Below, one piece after another: positions 8,179-17,258 of a stretch of 28,061 bases of DNA (positions within the stretch are counted from its first letter, which is position 1; each line of letters opens with the position of its first letter). The notes beneath the pieces are model-generated. The model saw only the letters and a list, made by a program, of their open reading frames with translations. It searched no databases and was not told the origin of the DNA. Source of the DNA: JAMPXD01 sp041481895 (GTDB lineage Bacteria; Desulfobacterota; Desulfuromonadia; Geobacterales; Geobacteraceae); the NCBI GenBank assembly GCA_041481895.1, contig JBGPCQ010000019.1, positions 1 to 28,061 on the forward strand. Direction: 5' to 3'. Position numbers and translations under genes: made by a program.

Positions 8179-10638
8179 ATGCAACATTACCAGGGGCAGC
8201 AGATCAAGAACCGCCGCTTACAGCGCAGACAGGGGCCCAGCCCCGGCAAGCTTTTCCTGATAATTGCCGCTTCTGCGGCCGGCGTCGCATTTCTGGCGCT
8301 CGCCGCCTATTTTTCCTTTCTCATGGTCACCCTTCCCAAAGTTGACCGACTGGCAGATTACAAGCCCCCCATCGTTTCCCAGGTCCTTGGTGATGACGGG
8401 AGCCTGGTGGGCGAATTCTACCTTGAGCGGCGCACCGTGGTGCCGGTGGCAAAGATTCCCAAAAAGCTGATCCAGGCTTTTGTGGCGGCGGAAGACGCGA
8501 ATTTTTACCAGCACCGGGGGATCGACTATCTCGGAGTTCTCAGGGCAGCCTTCAAGAACCTTATCTCAATGCGGAAAAAGGAGGGAGCATCCACCATTAC
8601 CCAGCAGGTGGCAAAATCGATGCTCCTCACCCCGGAGAAGAGATATTCCCGCAAACTGAAGGAGGCAATTCTGGCAACCCGGATGGAAAAGAGGCTCTCC
8701 AAGGATGAAATCCTCTACATCTACCTGAACCAGATCTATCTCGGGGCCGGAGCCTATGGAGTGCAGCTGGCTGCGGAGACCTACTTCGGCAAGGATGTGG
8801 ACCAGCTCAACCTGGCGGAGATGGCCGTTATGGCGGGACTTCCCAAGGCCCCCAATACCTATTCGCCCATCAAGCACCTGGCAAAAGCCAAGGAGCGGCA
8901 GGCCTATGTCCTGGAGAGAATGGTCAAGGAAGGGTACGTTACCCAGGCCGAGGCGGACTATGCCAAAAGTCTGCCGCTTGTCATACGTTCCAGGAAGATC
9001 GTGAACAGTGACCAGTCGGCATATTATCTCGAATACGTGCGCATCAAGCTCGAAGAGAAGTACGGGGAGGACCGCCTGTACAAAGGGGGGCTGAAGGTCT
9101 ACACAACCATGAACGCCGAAATGCAAAAAGCCGCCTATGAAGGGGTGGTCAACGGTCTCAAGGCGCTTGACAAACGTCAGGGCTTTCGCGGGCCGATCCA
9201 GTATCTTGTCCAGGAAAAAGTGGACGAATTCTGCCGCCACATGGAGGAGGGGATTTACTCGGCCTCTCTGAGAACTGGAGCGACCTATCAGGGGGTCGTC
9301 ACGGCAATGAATGCTGCCAGGGGGGAGATGACGGTACGGGTTGGCGACCGGATCGGGACCTTGGGCCGCAAGAATATGGCCTGGGCCGGCAAGATCAATC
9401 TGGTCGACGCGTATGGCAAGCCCGATAAGTCAAAGGGAAAGGCGATTTCGCTCGGTTCGGTTATAGAAGTGTCGGTGCTGACCCCCGATGTGAACAAGGT
9501 CGGCGCTGTCTTTGCCCTTGACCAGGAGCCCGAAGCCCAGGCTGCGCTTTTTGCCATGGACCCGAAAAACGGTGCCGTTAAAGCAATGGTAGGTGGGTAT
9601 GATTTTAAAAAAAGCCAGTTCAACCGGGCCATGCAGGCCAGGCGTAACGCCGGTTCGGCGTTCAAGCCGATCATATATGCAGCCGCCCTCGACAAGGGGA
9701 TGACTCCGGCGTCGATTATTGACGATTCTCAGGCAGAATACGACAGCGGCAAGGAAAAGGCCTGGAAGCCGAAAAACTATGACAACGTCTACCGCGGTCC
9801 CGTAACCATGCGGGATGCTTTGACCAACTCGATCAACGTGGTCAGCGTCAAAATCCTCGAATCCATCGGGGTCGGCTACGCCATCGAGTATGCGAAGAAA
9901 CTGGGAATAACCTCTCCCCTCGCTAACAATCTGACCCTGGCGCTCGGCTCTTCAAGCATTACCCCGATGGAGTTGACGAGCGCCTACGCGGTCTTTGCCT
10001 CGGGCGGTTACCGTGTCACCCCCTTTTTCATAACCAAGGTTGTGGACGGGGACGGAAATATCCTCGAAGAAACTGTGCCCCTGTCCGTTCAGGCATTTTC
10101 CCAGATGACCTCGGCAGTGAAAAAACCCGAGGACCAGGCCGGTAAGGCTCCGGAAACAGTTTCCCCGCTTGCTCCCGTACAGGTCATATCCCCGGAGACC
10201 GCCTATGTCATGACGAACCTGATGGAGAGCGTGGTGTCAAGCGGAACCGGGCAAAGGGCCAAGGCGCTGGGCCGGCCCGTGGCAGGCAAAACCGGCACCA
10301 CCAACGATATGAAGGATGCCTGGTTCATCGGCTATGTGCCGCAACTGGTGGCCGGGGTATGGGTCGGCTACGACCAGGAGCGGTCCCTGGGCGCGGGGGG
10401 ATCGGGAGGGCAGGCGGCGGCACCCATCTGGACCGATTTCATGCAGCGGTCGGTTGCGGGCATTCCGGCACTTGCCTTTACACCACCTGCAAACCTGACC
10501 TTTGCCCTGATAAATCCCCGTACCGGTCGTCTGGCCAGGGAGGGGGGCCAGGGGAGCGTCATGGAATGCTTTATCAGCGGGACCGAGCCGACTTCCTATG
10601 ATAGCGATGCTGCAAAGAAAGACAGCAGCGAGGAGTAG
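8179..10638 (+). CDS. mrcA: Class A penicillin-binding protein 1A (bifunctional transglycosylase/transpeptidase)
   Basis: It polymerises and cross-links peptidoglycan on the outer face of the inner membrane. The 819-residue protein has a short basic N-terminus (1-24) and one membrane anchor (about 25-50). The GT51 transglycosylase domain shows the catalytic EDANFYQHRGID (Glu105), GASTITQQ (136-143), RKLKE (158-162) and the EILYIYLNQIYLGAGAYG motif (177-194). A PBP1A-type insert (about 335-445, GAVFALDQEPEAQAALFAMD at its end) precedes the transpeptidase domain. That domain has SAFK (Ser493 nucleophile), SIN (551-553) and KTGTT (704-708). GGAG stands about 10 bases before the ATG. The symbol mrcA (ponA in some genomes) rests on this architecture; other PBP1 paralogues may exist elsewhere. 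Confidence 0.93.
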   Translation: MQHYQGQQIKNRRLQRRQGPSPGKLFLIIAASAAGVAFLALAAYFSFLMVTLPKVDRLADYKPPIVSQVLGDDGSLVGEFYLERRTVVPVAKIPKKLIQAFVAAEDANFYQHRGIDYLGVLRAAFKNLISMRKKEGASTITQQVAKSMLLTPEKRYSRKLKEAILATRMEKRLSKDEILYIYLNQIYLGAGAYGVQLAAETYFGKDVDQLNLAEMAVMAGLPKAPNTYSPIKHLAKAKERQAYVLERMVKEGYVTQAEADYAKSLPLVIRSRKIVNSDQSAYYLEYVRIKLEEKYGEDRLYKGGLKVYTTMNAEMQKAAYEGVVNGLKALDKRQGFRGPIQYLVQEKVDEFCRHMEEGIYSASLRTGATYQGVVTAMNAARGEMTVRVGDRIGTLGRKNMAWAGKINLVDAYGKPDKSKGKAISLGSVIEVSVLTPDVNKVGAVFALDQEPEAQAALFAMDPKNGAVKAMVGGYDFKKSQFNRAMQARRNAGSAFKPIIYAAALDKGMTPASIIDDSQAEYDSGKEKAWKPKNYDNVYRGPVTMRDALTNSINVVSVKILESIGVGYAIEYAKKLGITSPLANNLTLALGSSSITPMELTSAYAVFASGGYRVTPFFITKVVDGDGNILEETVPLSVQAFSQMTSAVKKPEDQAGKAPETVSPLAPVQVISPETAYVMTNLMESVVSSGTGQRAKALGRPVAGKTGTTNDMKDAWFIGYVPQLVAGVWVGYDQERSLGAGGSGGQAAAPIWTDFMQRSVAGIPALAFTPPANLTFALINPRTGRLAREGGQGSVMECFISGTEPTSYDSDAAKKDSSEE

Positions 10639-10784
10639 GGGATCGGGAAAGAGCCGTTTGTCTCCCACCGGGGATTCGCCCATTTTACCATTTGCGGATG
10701 TGCTGACCGCGGGGGAAATCGGAGAGGTTCAGTGGCGGAATGTACTCTGTATTGAGAAAAATATAATTATTTTGCAATAATCCC

Positions 10785-10812
10785 TTGCATACTGCAAATT
10801 TATAGTTATAGT
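10785..10812 (+). promoter_or_regulatory. Sigma70-type promoter of the HU gene
   Basis: TTGCAT (10785-10790), a 16-bp spacer and TATAGT (10807-10812) sit in a marked AT-rich patch 35 bases before the HU start. This fits a strong promoter for an abundant nucleoid protein. Confidence 0.6.
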
Positions 10813-10846
10813 ATAGCGGTAACATCACAAAAAAGGAGGGTTCATT

Positions 10847-11128
10847 ATGACCAAAGCAGAACTCGTCGAAGCAGTTGCGAAGTCTGCCAGTCTTACCAAG
10901 GCGGCGGCAGAGAAGGCAGTAGGGGCGTTTATTTCCACGGTAACCGGCGCCCTCAAGAAAGGTGACCGGGTAACGTTGGTCGGCTTCGGAAGCTTTGAAG
11001 TTGCCGCCAGGAAAGCCCGCACCGGCAGGAACCCGCAGACTGGCAAGGAAATCAAGATTGCCGCTGCCAAGGTGCCCAAATTCCGTCCCGGTAAGGCCCT
11101 CAAGGATGCGGTCGCCAAGAAGAAGTAA
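10847..11128 (+). CDS. hup: DNA-binding protein HU
   Basis: A 93-residue histone-like protein that bends and compacts DNA as a dimer. It has the full HU/IHF pattern: MTKAELVEAVA, helical AAAEKAVGAF, VTLVGFGSFEV (about 43-53), then the flexible DNA-binding arm RKARTGRNPQTGKEI with the intercalating proline, and PKFRPGKALKDAV at the end. The length and the Lys-rich tail (KKK) fit HU better than IHF. GGAGG is 7 bases before the ATG. It is monocistronic: its own promoter lies upstream and a strong terminator starts 67 bases after the stop. Confidence 0.95.
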   Translation: MTKAELVEAVAKSASLTKAAAEKAVGAFISTVTGALKKGDRVTLVGFGSFEVAARKARTGRNPQTGKEIKIAAAKVPKFRPGKALKDAVAKKK

Positions 11129-11195
11129 CATCGGTACATGAGATCCCGTTCGACCTGATGTTTACCGGTGGTACGTTTTCGGAACTCTGTTACAG

Positions 11196-11224
11196 AAAAA
11201 ACCCGGCTTTTGCCGGGTTTTTTT
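11196..11224 (+). terminator. Strong Rho-independent terminator after HU
   Basis: AAAACCCGGC pairs with GCCGGGTTTT around a TTTT loop, and the T-run continues to 7 bases. The A-run on the left arm makes it potentially bidirectional. Confidence 0.92.
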
Positions 11225-11394
11225 ATTTCCCCGTGTCATCTCTGCTCTGCATCTAACTCCTCCCCCAAGTGCCCCTTTCCTCTATACGGCAGAAGCCATT
11301 GCGTAAGGGAAATGGCCGGAAACAGCTTCAGATAACCTGAGCCACTCTCTTGCCAAACAGTGCCGAAGAAGGTAAAGTCTGCTACAGGAGGAGA

Positions 11395-14300
11395 ATGGCC
11401 GTGCCGGAAACCGGGGTGACGACAACCACGCAGAAGTTCAGGCTCGGGCGCTTCATTGCCCTGTCCGTGAGCCTCGCCTGTTCTGCCTTAATCGGCAGTT
11501 ACCTGCTGTTAGCCTGCTACCTCCGCACTCCCACTGCAGCGCACCAGGCTTCGCGGATGCTTACCGACCATCTGCAGCATCCGGTGACGGTTGCGGGACT
11601 CAGCCTCAGCGGCGGGACCTTCTCCGTAATCGGTCTGTCGATTGGCAGCCCCGCGGGCTTCAAAGAACGGGAAATTGTTTCTTCACGGGTGGTCTCGCTA
11701 ACGCCGGGGTGGAGAACCCTCCTGCGCGGCGGTAAAAACTTCGACAAGATTGCTGTCGAAGGCCTCAGAATAACTCTTGGCAGAAACGAAAAAAATGAAT
11801 GGAATTACAGTGCACTGGCGCGCCTCCTCTCCCAGGGGAAAGGGGGGGGTGAAACGTTTATACAACGCCTGGCAATTGCGGATTCGACCCTGGCTGTCGG
11901 AGATTTCCGCGTCGATAATCTGGCGCTGACGGTTACCGACCTCTCCACGAGGGGGACGACCGGCTCCCGGCTTATCCTGACCTGCAGAGATGTCGGCGGA
12001 ACTCCGGTCCGTCTCGAAGGCGGCGCCCGTCTCGGCGCCACTCCTTCCCTGGAATTCGTTTTATCGGCGTCTTCATTTCCCCTGAAAAACTACCGGCAAT
12101 TCATTCAGACATGGCCGGCCCTCGAGCTGGCCCAAGGGGCTGGCGAATTTTCCCTCGGACTGAAACTCCATAACGGGAAAGTGGCGGTGCAGGGGAAATT
12201 GGCGCTTGCCCACGTCGTGCTTAATCTGCGCAATGGCGCCCTGCCTTTCTCTGCGGAACTCGATTTTACCGGGGGGTACGACAGCAGAGAGGATAAAGCG
12301 GTTCTCGAAACCTGTTCCCTGCGGCTCAACAAGACCGTTCAGCTGAGTGCCTCAGGCAGCGTGCGGCAGGTGCGCACGGTGCGGGACTTTGCTGCGGCGG
12401 TTTCCCTGGGGGAAACGGACGTGAGAGAACTTCATGCAATGCTGCCGCCGGGACTGCGTGGCAACCTGGCTGCGTCAGGGACGTTGGGTCCCGCAGATTT
12501 CAGGTGTTCCGGCACCGCTGCGACGGGGATAGCCGCCGGAAGGGGGACGGTTTCCCTCAGCCGGGGAGAGGTGAGCAGGGGAGGGCGATTGCTTGCCAGG
12601 GACCTGGCCGCTGCAGCTTCCCTTGTCAAGGTCCGGGCCGGTTGGGAACTGCTCGGGAAAATCTCCCAGGGTAAAGACGCCGACGGCGACCTTCTGCAGG
12701 ACCTCAAAGGGGGGATCAGCGCCCTCCTTTCCGACCGGATGAAGCCTCTCCATGCCGGGACATCTTTATTATCAGCACGACTGGCGGGCATTCCCGTGCA
12801 GGGAAAGATCGGATACCGGCCCGGGGCTTCCGAACCGGTCCTGGTGAGTCTTGATATGAAAAAAGCGCCGGCTGCCGCAGTGAACCGCTACCTTGCCGGG
12901 GGCAAGGTAACAGTATCCGCTGGTACGGTTGAGTTTTCTCTCCAGGCATCCGGGCAGGACCCGCACAACTTCAGGGGGAAACTGCGGGGAAGTCTTGCCG
13001 GTATCCAGGGGCGCATGAACAGAGGTAATTTCGCCATAAGGGACGGGACAATTGACGCCGACTTCAGCGGCAGCAGCGGAAAGCTTGCAGCCGGGGGGGG
13101 ATTCAGGTGCAGCGGGTCACTCCCCAACGGCACGGGTGTTGAGGCTGCCTCCGGTTTCCGGATACGTGACAGAGAGTTCTCCCTGTCTGATGGCAGTGTC
13201 ACATATGATCGGGCGTATCTCCGTTTCGCGAGCATCCAAGGTCCCCTGCCCGCTCCGGTCCGGGGGGGGGGAATTAGCCGGGTCCCTCTCCGTCTGCATC
13301 TGGACGGCATTGCGGCCCGGTTTGGCGACGCCTCATGTGGCGGCCTTGCAGGAGATCTGGGACTTGATTACGTTGCGGGTCGCGGGAAACAGTGGCTTAC
13401 CGGGAGCGGCGTCCTGACAGTAGCCAGCCTCGCTTACAAGGGACGGGATGCGGGCTCTTTGGCGGGGCGCCTGATGTTCTCCGAAAGCGGCATGTCCGCG
13501 CACCTGGATGGCAAGATCCTGGGCGGCCGTTTGAGCGGGACGGCAAATTTGGACCCCTTTGACCCGCGGGGAAAAGCCGGCTTCAGCATACATCTGGACG
13601 GGGTGCACTGTGCAGGTCTTGCGTCATTCGGTCCGGTCAAGCCACCCGTGCACGTAAGCGGAGGAGTTCTCGACGCAGAGCTTGTCGGGGGGTATACCGC
13701 AGCTGACGGGGTGCACTGCCGCCTTGAGGCGAAGGGTAAAGGGTTAACCCTGGCCGGCAAAGAGGGGAAAACGGTACTGGCCGACGGGACGATTCAGACA
13801 GTCTGTGAATTAATGCAGGGGAGACTCTTTATCCGGGAGGGGAGCATCGGCCTGGGGAGCGGGGTGTCCCTGGGGGTGAGGGGGGAGGTGGCCCGCATCC
13901 AGACTCCTGATAGAGAAGGGGCAATTTTCGTCTCGCTGCCGACGGCTCCTCTCACTAACCTGCTTGCCACGTTCGGCGCCGCCTTTCCCGAGTGGTTCCG
14001 TGATATATCGGCCAGCGGGACCGCTGGGGCGACAGGCACCCTCAGGGTCGCGAACGGGAAAGTCATGTTTGACGGGGAGGCTGCCCTGGCGCAAGCCGGT
14101 TTCGAGATACCGGCACAAAAAATCAGCGCAGCGGACCTAACGGGCACCATCCCGATTTCTCTGGCCACCGGAGGCAGTGCGCGACCGGGAAAAAACAAGA
14201 AACTGAATACCCCGCGGGATACCTATGCAACTCTCCATTCCGCACTGCGACAGGCGGCAGAGACGGGGCGGACCTTCAGGATCGGCAGGCTCCGCTTCGG

Positions 14301-14946
14301 CGGCATGGAGCTTGGGGAAACATTGTTGGGAATCAGGGCGGGAGACGGTCTGATAGAGATAACTTCTCTAACTTCTGAATTTCTCGAGGGAACCCTGCTC
14401 GGCAAGGGGTTTTTCCACTACGGAAAACAGATTCAATATGGTGCAGACCTGGCACTCAATAACCTCAGCCTCAGGGCGCTGTGCAACTCGTACCCGAAAA
14501 TCAAGGGGTATATTTCCGGGAAGGTGGATGGGACAGCGAACTTTTACGGGGAGGGGGGGCGGTTGAACGGACTGGTCGGCATCTTTGATGTCTGGACCCG
14601 CAGCGCCCCGGTCGAGAAGATGCTCGTCAGCAAGGAATTTCTCCAGAAACTGGCGGGAAAAAAACTTAAAGGGATTTTCTTCCAGAATGACCGTCCCTAC
14701 GACAATGGGGAGATCCGCGGCAATCTGGAAAACGGCTATATTGTCTTTGACGTTCTGGATATTTCGCATACGAATATCTTCGGAATCAGGGACCTGAGCG
14801 TTTCAGTCGCTCCCGTGCAGAACAAGATTGAAATTGTCCATCTGATTAGTTCCATAAAGGAAGCCGCAACCCGGGGGAAGGCTGTTGGAGGGGGGGAGAG
14901 TGCCCCGCCGGCTCCTGTTGAAACGGAGTTCAAGTGGCAGGAATAG
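11395..14946 (+). CDS. Large AsmA-like inner-membrane-anchored envelope protein
   Basis: A 1183-residue protein with one N-terminal membrane segment (about 19-42) followed by a very long periplasmic beta-rich region. Repeated short motifs of the type G-x-L/V-x-G and 'xLxGxxxG' recur throughout. The start (membrane anchor, HPVTVAGLSLSGGTFSVIGLSIGSP, NFDKIAVEGLRITLGRNEKNEWNY) is typical of the AsmA family, and the end (YISGKVDGTANFYGEGGRLNGL, then LENGYIVFDVLDISH) resembles AsmA C-terminal modules. AsmA-like proteins such as TamB, YhdP and YicH are believed to form hydrophobic grooves carrying phospholipids to the outer membrane. That role is inferred by family for this protein. AGGAGG sits 3 bases before ATG 11395 and 9 bases before the in-frame GTG 11401, so either start could be used. 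It is followed by the YbgC-type gene after 88 bases. Confidence 0.8.
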   Translation: MAVPETGVTTTTQKFRLGRFIALSVSLACSALIGSYLLLACYLRTPTAAHQASRMLTDHLQHPVTVAGLSLSGGTFSVIGLSIGSPAGFKEREIVSSRVVSLTPGWRTLLRGGKNFDKIAVEGLRITLGRNEKNEWNYSALARLLSQGKGGGETFIQRLAIADSTLAVGDFRVDNLALTVTDLSTRGTTGSRLILTCRDVGGTPVRLEGGARLGATPSLEFVLSASSFPLKNYRQFIQTWPALELAQGAGEFSLGLKLHNGKVAVQGKLALAHVVLNLRNGALPFSAELDFTGGYDSREDKAVLETCSLRLNKTVQLSASGSVRQVRTVRDFAAAVSLGETDVRELHAMLPPGLRGNLAASGTLGPADFRCSGTAATGIAAGRGTVSLSRGEVSRGGRLLARDLAAAASLVKVRAGWELLGKISQGKDADGDLLQDLKGGISALLSDRMKPLHAGTSLLSARLAGIPVQGKIGYRPGASEPVLVSLDMKKAPAAAVNRYLAGGKVTVSAGTVEFSLQASGQDPHNFRGKLRGSLAGIQGRMNRGNFAIRDGTIDADFSGSSGKLAAGGGFRCSGSLPNGTGVEAASGFRIRDREFSLSDGSVTYDRAYLRFASIQGPLPAPVRGGGISRVPLRLHLDGIAARFGDASCGGLAGDLGLDYVAGRGKQWLTGSGVLTVASLAYKGRDAGSLAGRLMFSESGMSAHLDGKILGGRLSGTANLDPFDPRGKAGFSIHLDGVHCAGLASFGPVKPPVHVSGGVLDAELVGGYTAADGVHCRLEAKGKGLTLAGKEGKTVLADGTIQTVCELMQGRLFIREGSIGLGSGVSLGVRGEVARIQTPDREGAIFVSLPTAPLTNLLATFGAAFPEWFRDISASGTAGATGTLRVANGKVMFDGEAALAQAGFEIPAQKISAADLTGTIPISLATGGSARPGKNKKLNTPRDTYATLHSALRQAAETGRTFRIGRLRFGGMELGETLLGIRAGDGLIEITSLTSEFLEGTLLGKGFFHYGKQIQYGADLALNNLSLRALCNSYPKIKGYISGKVDGTANFYGEGGRLNGLVGIFDVWTRSAPVEKMLVSKEFLQKLAGKKLKGIFFQNDRPYDNGEIRGNLENGYIVFDVLDISHTNIFGIRDLSVSVAPVQNKIEIVHLISSIKEAATRGKAVGGGESAPPAPVETEFKWQE

Positions 14947-15034
14947 GGGGGAGGGTTGGAGAGGGGGAAGTATTTTTGAATTCTGCAATTTGGCATTAGA
15001 TGTCGTCATGAATATTTAGGAAGGAACGTACGTT

Positions 15035-15418
15035 ATGGAGTTTCGCATTTATTATGAAGATACGGATGCAGGGGGGGTAGTCTACCATGCAAACTACCTC
15101 GCCTATTTTGAACGGGGCAGGACCGAGTACCTGCGTGAACGTGGCCTTGCGGTGGCTGATCTGGCGGAGCGGGGCTATATTTTCCCGGTGGTCCGCCTGG
15201 AGATCACCTACCGTTCACCGGCGGTTCTTGACGACCTGGTGAAGGTAGAGACCGAAGTGCTGGAAGTGGGGAAAGCTTCTTTTGTCCTGGGACAGCAGGT
15301 TGTCCGTGCGGTTGACGGACGGGTCCTGGCCGACGGCAGAGTAACCCTCGTCTGCACCAGTTCAGCCATGAAGGCACGGCGCTTGCCTGGCGAGCTTCTG
15401 CAGGCGCTGGCGGAGTGA
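15035..15418 (+). CDS. ybgC: YbgC-type acyl-CoA thioesterase
   Basis: A 127-residue hot-dog fold protein that hydrolyses acyl-CoA thioesters in the cytoplasm. The 4HBT signature YYEDTDAGGVVYHANYLAYFERGRTEYL is complete at residues 6-33, with the catalytic Asp at position 11 (equivalent to Asp18 of E. coli YbgC). The length matches the family. AGGAAGGA lies about 9 bases before the ATG. In many proteobacteria ybgC heads the tol-pal cluster; here it is not beside tolQRAB. It lies between an AsmA-like gene and a glycosyltransferase, which keeps an envelope context. Its TGA overlaps a GTG of the next frame, so the downstream gene is probably translationally coupled. Confidence 0.92.
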   Translation: MEFRIYYEDTDAGGVVYHANYLAYFERGRTEYLRERGLAVADLAERGYIFPVVRLEITYRSPAVLDDLVKVETEVLEVGKASFVLGQQVVRAVDGRVLADGRVTLVCTSSAMKARRLPGELLQALAE

Positions 15419-15420
15419 AT

Positions 15421-16488
15421 ATGGGAAAGACCTCTGCCGGACCGGCATCTCTGCAATCCTGCAATTTTCATGGTACGGACATGAATCCGCCCCCCCTGTC
15501 CATTCTTCTTCCGGTCAGGAACGAAGAGCGGTTTTTGCCTTCGGCCCTCGATTCATTGTATCGTCAGACCATGACCTCCTGGGAGCTGATCTGCATTGAC
15601 GACGGCTCAACCGATGCCACACCGCATATCCTGGCCGCTGCAGCCAGGCGTGACGGACGCCTTAAGCTTCTCTCCTCATCAGGCAGGGGGCTGGTCGCGG
15701 CGCTCAATGCCGGTCTTGAAACCTGCCGGGCACCGCTCGTGGCCCGCATGGACGGCGACGACATAGCTCACCCGCGCCGCCTGGAGCTGCAGATGGCAAA
15801 AATGGCGTCCGAGCCGGAACTGGGCCTGGTGGCCTGCGCCTTCCGCCATTTCCCGAGGCACCTGGTCAGGATGGGGATGCTCGGTTATGAAACCTGGCAG
15901 AATTCGCTCGATACCCATGAGGCGATCATGCGCGATCTGTTCGTGGAATCTCCTTTTGTCCATCCGAGCGTGATGTTCAGGAAAAGCATGGTTTTAGCGG
16001 TTGGCGGCTACCGGGACAGGGGATGGGCCGAGGACTACGATCTCTGGCTCAGGCTGGCGGCTGCCGGAGTCCGTTTCGCCCGCCTGCCGGAGGTCCTGTT
16101 TTTCTGGCGGGAACGGCGGGAACGGGTCACCCGCACCCGGCCCGAATATTCGGCGGAAGCCTTCCGTGCCTGCAAGGCGCATCATCTGCGCAACGGCTTT
16201 CTCAAAGGTAGTGATGAAGTCATCCTGGCAGGCGCCGGGCTTGAGGGGCGGGCGTGGTCGCGGGTGCTGGAGCGGGAGAAGACCAGGGTCGGCCTCTGGG
16301 TGGATGTCGATCCGCGCAAAATAGGCAGAACCCTGCACGGAGCGCCGATCGTCGGGCCGACGGAAGTATCACCGTCTGACGGGAAGATGCTGGTAACCGT
16401 GGGGACCCGCGGGGCGCGGCAGCAGATCCGGGACTGGGCCCTCGCGGCAGGCTTCAGGGAGGGTGAAAATTTCCTCTGTGTTACGTGA
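15421..16488 (+). CDS. Family 2 glycosyltransferase fused to a C-terminal Rossmann-like domain
   Basis: A 355-residue protein. Residues 26-230 are a GT-A (GT2) domain: LSILLPVRNEE (26-36), IDDGSTD (59-65), the metal-binding ARMDGDD (108-114) and the acceptor-side EDYDLWLRL (204-212). It should transfer a sugar from a nucleotide donor to an unknown acceptor, probably in envelope polysaccharide or glycolipid synthesis. Residues about 266-355 form a second domain with a glycine-rich VILAGAGLEGR loop, then VDVDPRKIGRTLHGAPIVGP and LVTVGTRGARQQI. This pattern resembles nucleotide-binding Rossmann domains such as the N-terminal part of PglD-like acetyltransferases. ATG 15421 has GGAG 5 bases upstream and overlaps the end of ybgC in effect. 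ATG 15481 gives the usual family N-terminus but has a poor ribosome site; GTG 15415 is a third choice. Confidence 0.85.
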   Translation: MGKTSAGPASLQSCNFHGTDMNPPPLSILLPVRNEERFLPSALDSLYRQTMTSWELICIDDGSTDATPHILAAAARRDGRLKLLSSSGRGLVAALNAGLETCRAPLVARMDGDDIAHPRRLELQMAKMASEPELGLVACAFRHFPRHLVRMGMLGYETWQNSLDTHEAIMRDLFVESPFVHPSVMFRKSMVLAVGGYRDRGWAEDYDLWLRLAAAGVRFARLPEVLFFWRERRERVTRTRPEYSAEAFRACKAHHLRNGFLKGSDEVILAGAGLEGRAWSRVLEREKTRVGLWVDVDPRKIGRTLHGAPIVGPTEVSPSDGKMLVTVGTRGARQQIRDWALAAGFREGENFLCVT

Positions 16489-16500
16489 GTAATCATCCGA

Positions 16501-16533
16501 CCCCTGAACCCTTGAAAGCTATTCAGGGGTTTT
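16501..16533 (+). terminator. Terminator of the glycosyltransferase gene, overlapping the end of lspA
   Basis: CCCCTGAA (16501-16508) pairs with TTCAGGGG (16522-16529), followed by TTTT. The right arm and T-run lie inside the last codons of the convergent lspA gene, so the two genes share this sequence. Confidence 0.75.
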
Positions 16534-17025
16534 CAGTTTTACCGGTGCTTTGAGCCGTCTCTCCTCTATGATCATATCGATGGCGAGGAGGAAGACGCCG
16601 ATGCAGATGGCCGAGTCGGCAATGTTGAAGGCGGGCCAATGGTGGCTGTACCAGTGGGCGTCGAGGAAATCTATCACCTCGCCGAGGCGGATCCGGTCAA
16701 TCAGGTTCCCTACGGCTCCGGAGAAGATGAGAGCGAGAGGAAAGGCCGTGAACTTCTGGTCGGGGCGGAGCCGGTGGAACACCACGATGATCACGGCAAT
16801 TGCAACCAGCGAGACCAGGACGAAAAACGGGAGACGGTAGCTGGAATGGGCGAGAATGCCGAAGGCCGCCCCCTTGTTCCGGAGGTAGGTGATATTGAAG
16901 AAGTTCTCCACCACGGTGATTGAGGCATGAAGGTCCATGGCCCGGTCGATGAAGATCTTGGTCGCCTGGTCGATGCCGAGTACGATTGTTGAGACGCAAA
17001 TTAGGATGAGATATTTCAGTTTCAT
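16519..17025 (-). CDS. lspA: Lipoprotein signal peptidase (signal peptidase II)
   Basis: LspA is an inner-membrane aspartyl protease that removes signal peptides from diacylated prolipoproteins. The 168-residue protein has four hydrophobic segments (about 4-20, 64-84, 94-108, 133-152). Conserved elements are DQATK (19-23), NITYLRNKGAAFG (44-56), GNLIDRIRLGEVIDF with the catalytic Asp119, and FNIADSAI with the catalytic Asp137. The ATG at 17025 has only a weak upstream GGAAA. It lies downstream of ileS on the same strand, the classical ileS-lspA order. Here the two are 233 bases apart, and the gap is filled by a hairpin repeat. Confidence 0.95.
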   Translation of the reverse strand: MKLKYLILICVSTIVLGIDQATKIFIDRAMDLHASITVVENFFNITYLRNKGAAFGILAHSSYRLPFFVLVSLVAIAVIIVVFHRLRPDQKFTAFPLALIFSGAVGNLIDRIRLGEVIDFLDAHWYSHHWPAFNIADSAICIGVFLLAIDMIIEERRLKAPVKLKTPE

Positions 17026-17079
17026 TAGGTTTCCGTGTAATTAATAATTTATTGGTCAAAGGAGCGTCAATTTTTTGCA

Positions 17080-17190
17080 AGGTCAAGGAAGACGAGGGAT
17101 TGCGCGGAGGCGTGGTACCCAATGGGCATAAACAGCGCCACGCCGCACAAGGGATCCCGAAGTCTGACGCAGAGATTGCGGACAATTCAG
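17080..17190. repeat. Hairpin repeat, family 1 copy a (between ileS and lspA)
   Basis: The core GGCGTGG...CCACGCC (17109-17143) forms a 7-bp stem around a longer loop that carries CCCAATGGG. The flanks GGGATTGCGCGGA on the left, and GGATCCCGAAG then AGATTGCGGA on the right, recur in copy c near 22.25 kb. It occupies about half of the 233-base gap between ileS and lspA. No small gene is visible in the rest of the gap. Confidence 0.75.
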
Positions 17191-17258
17191 CCTTGTGAAT
17201 TGGACAGCGAAGGCTGCCCGAAGGGCGAGGCCGCAAGGCCGAGTCAAAAGTGGCGCTC

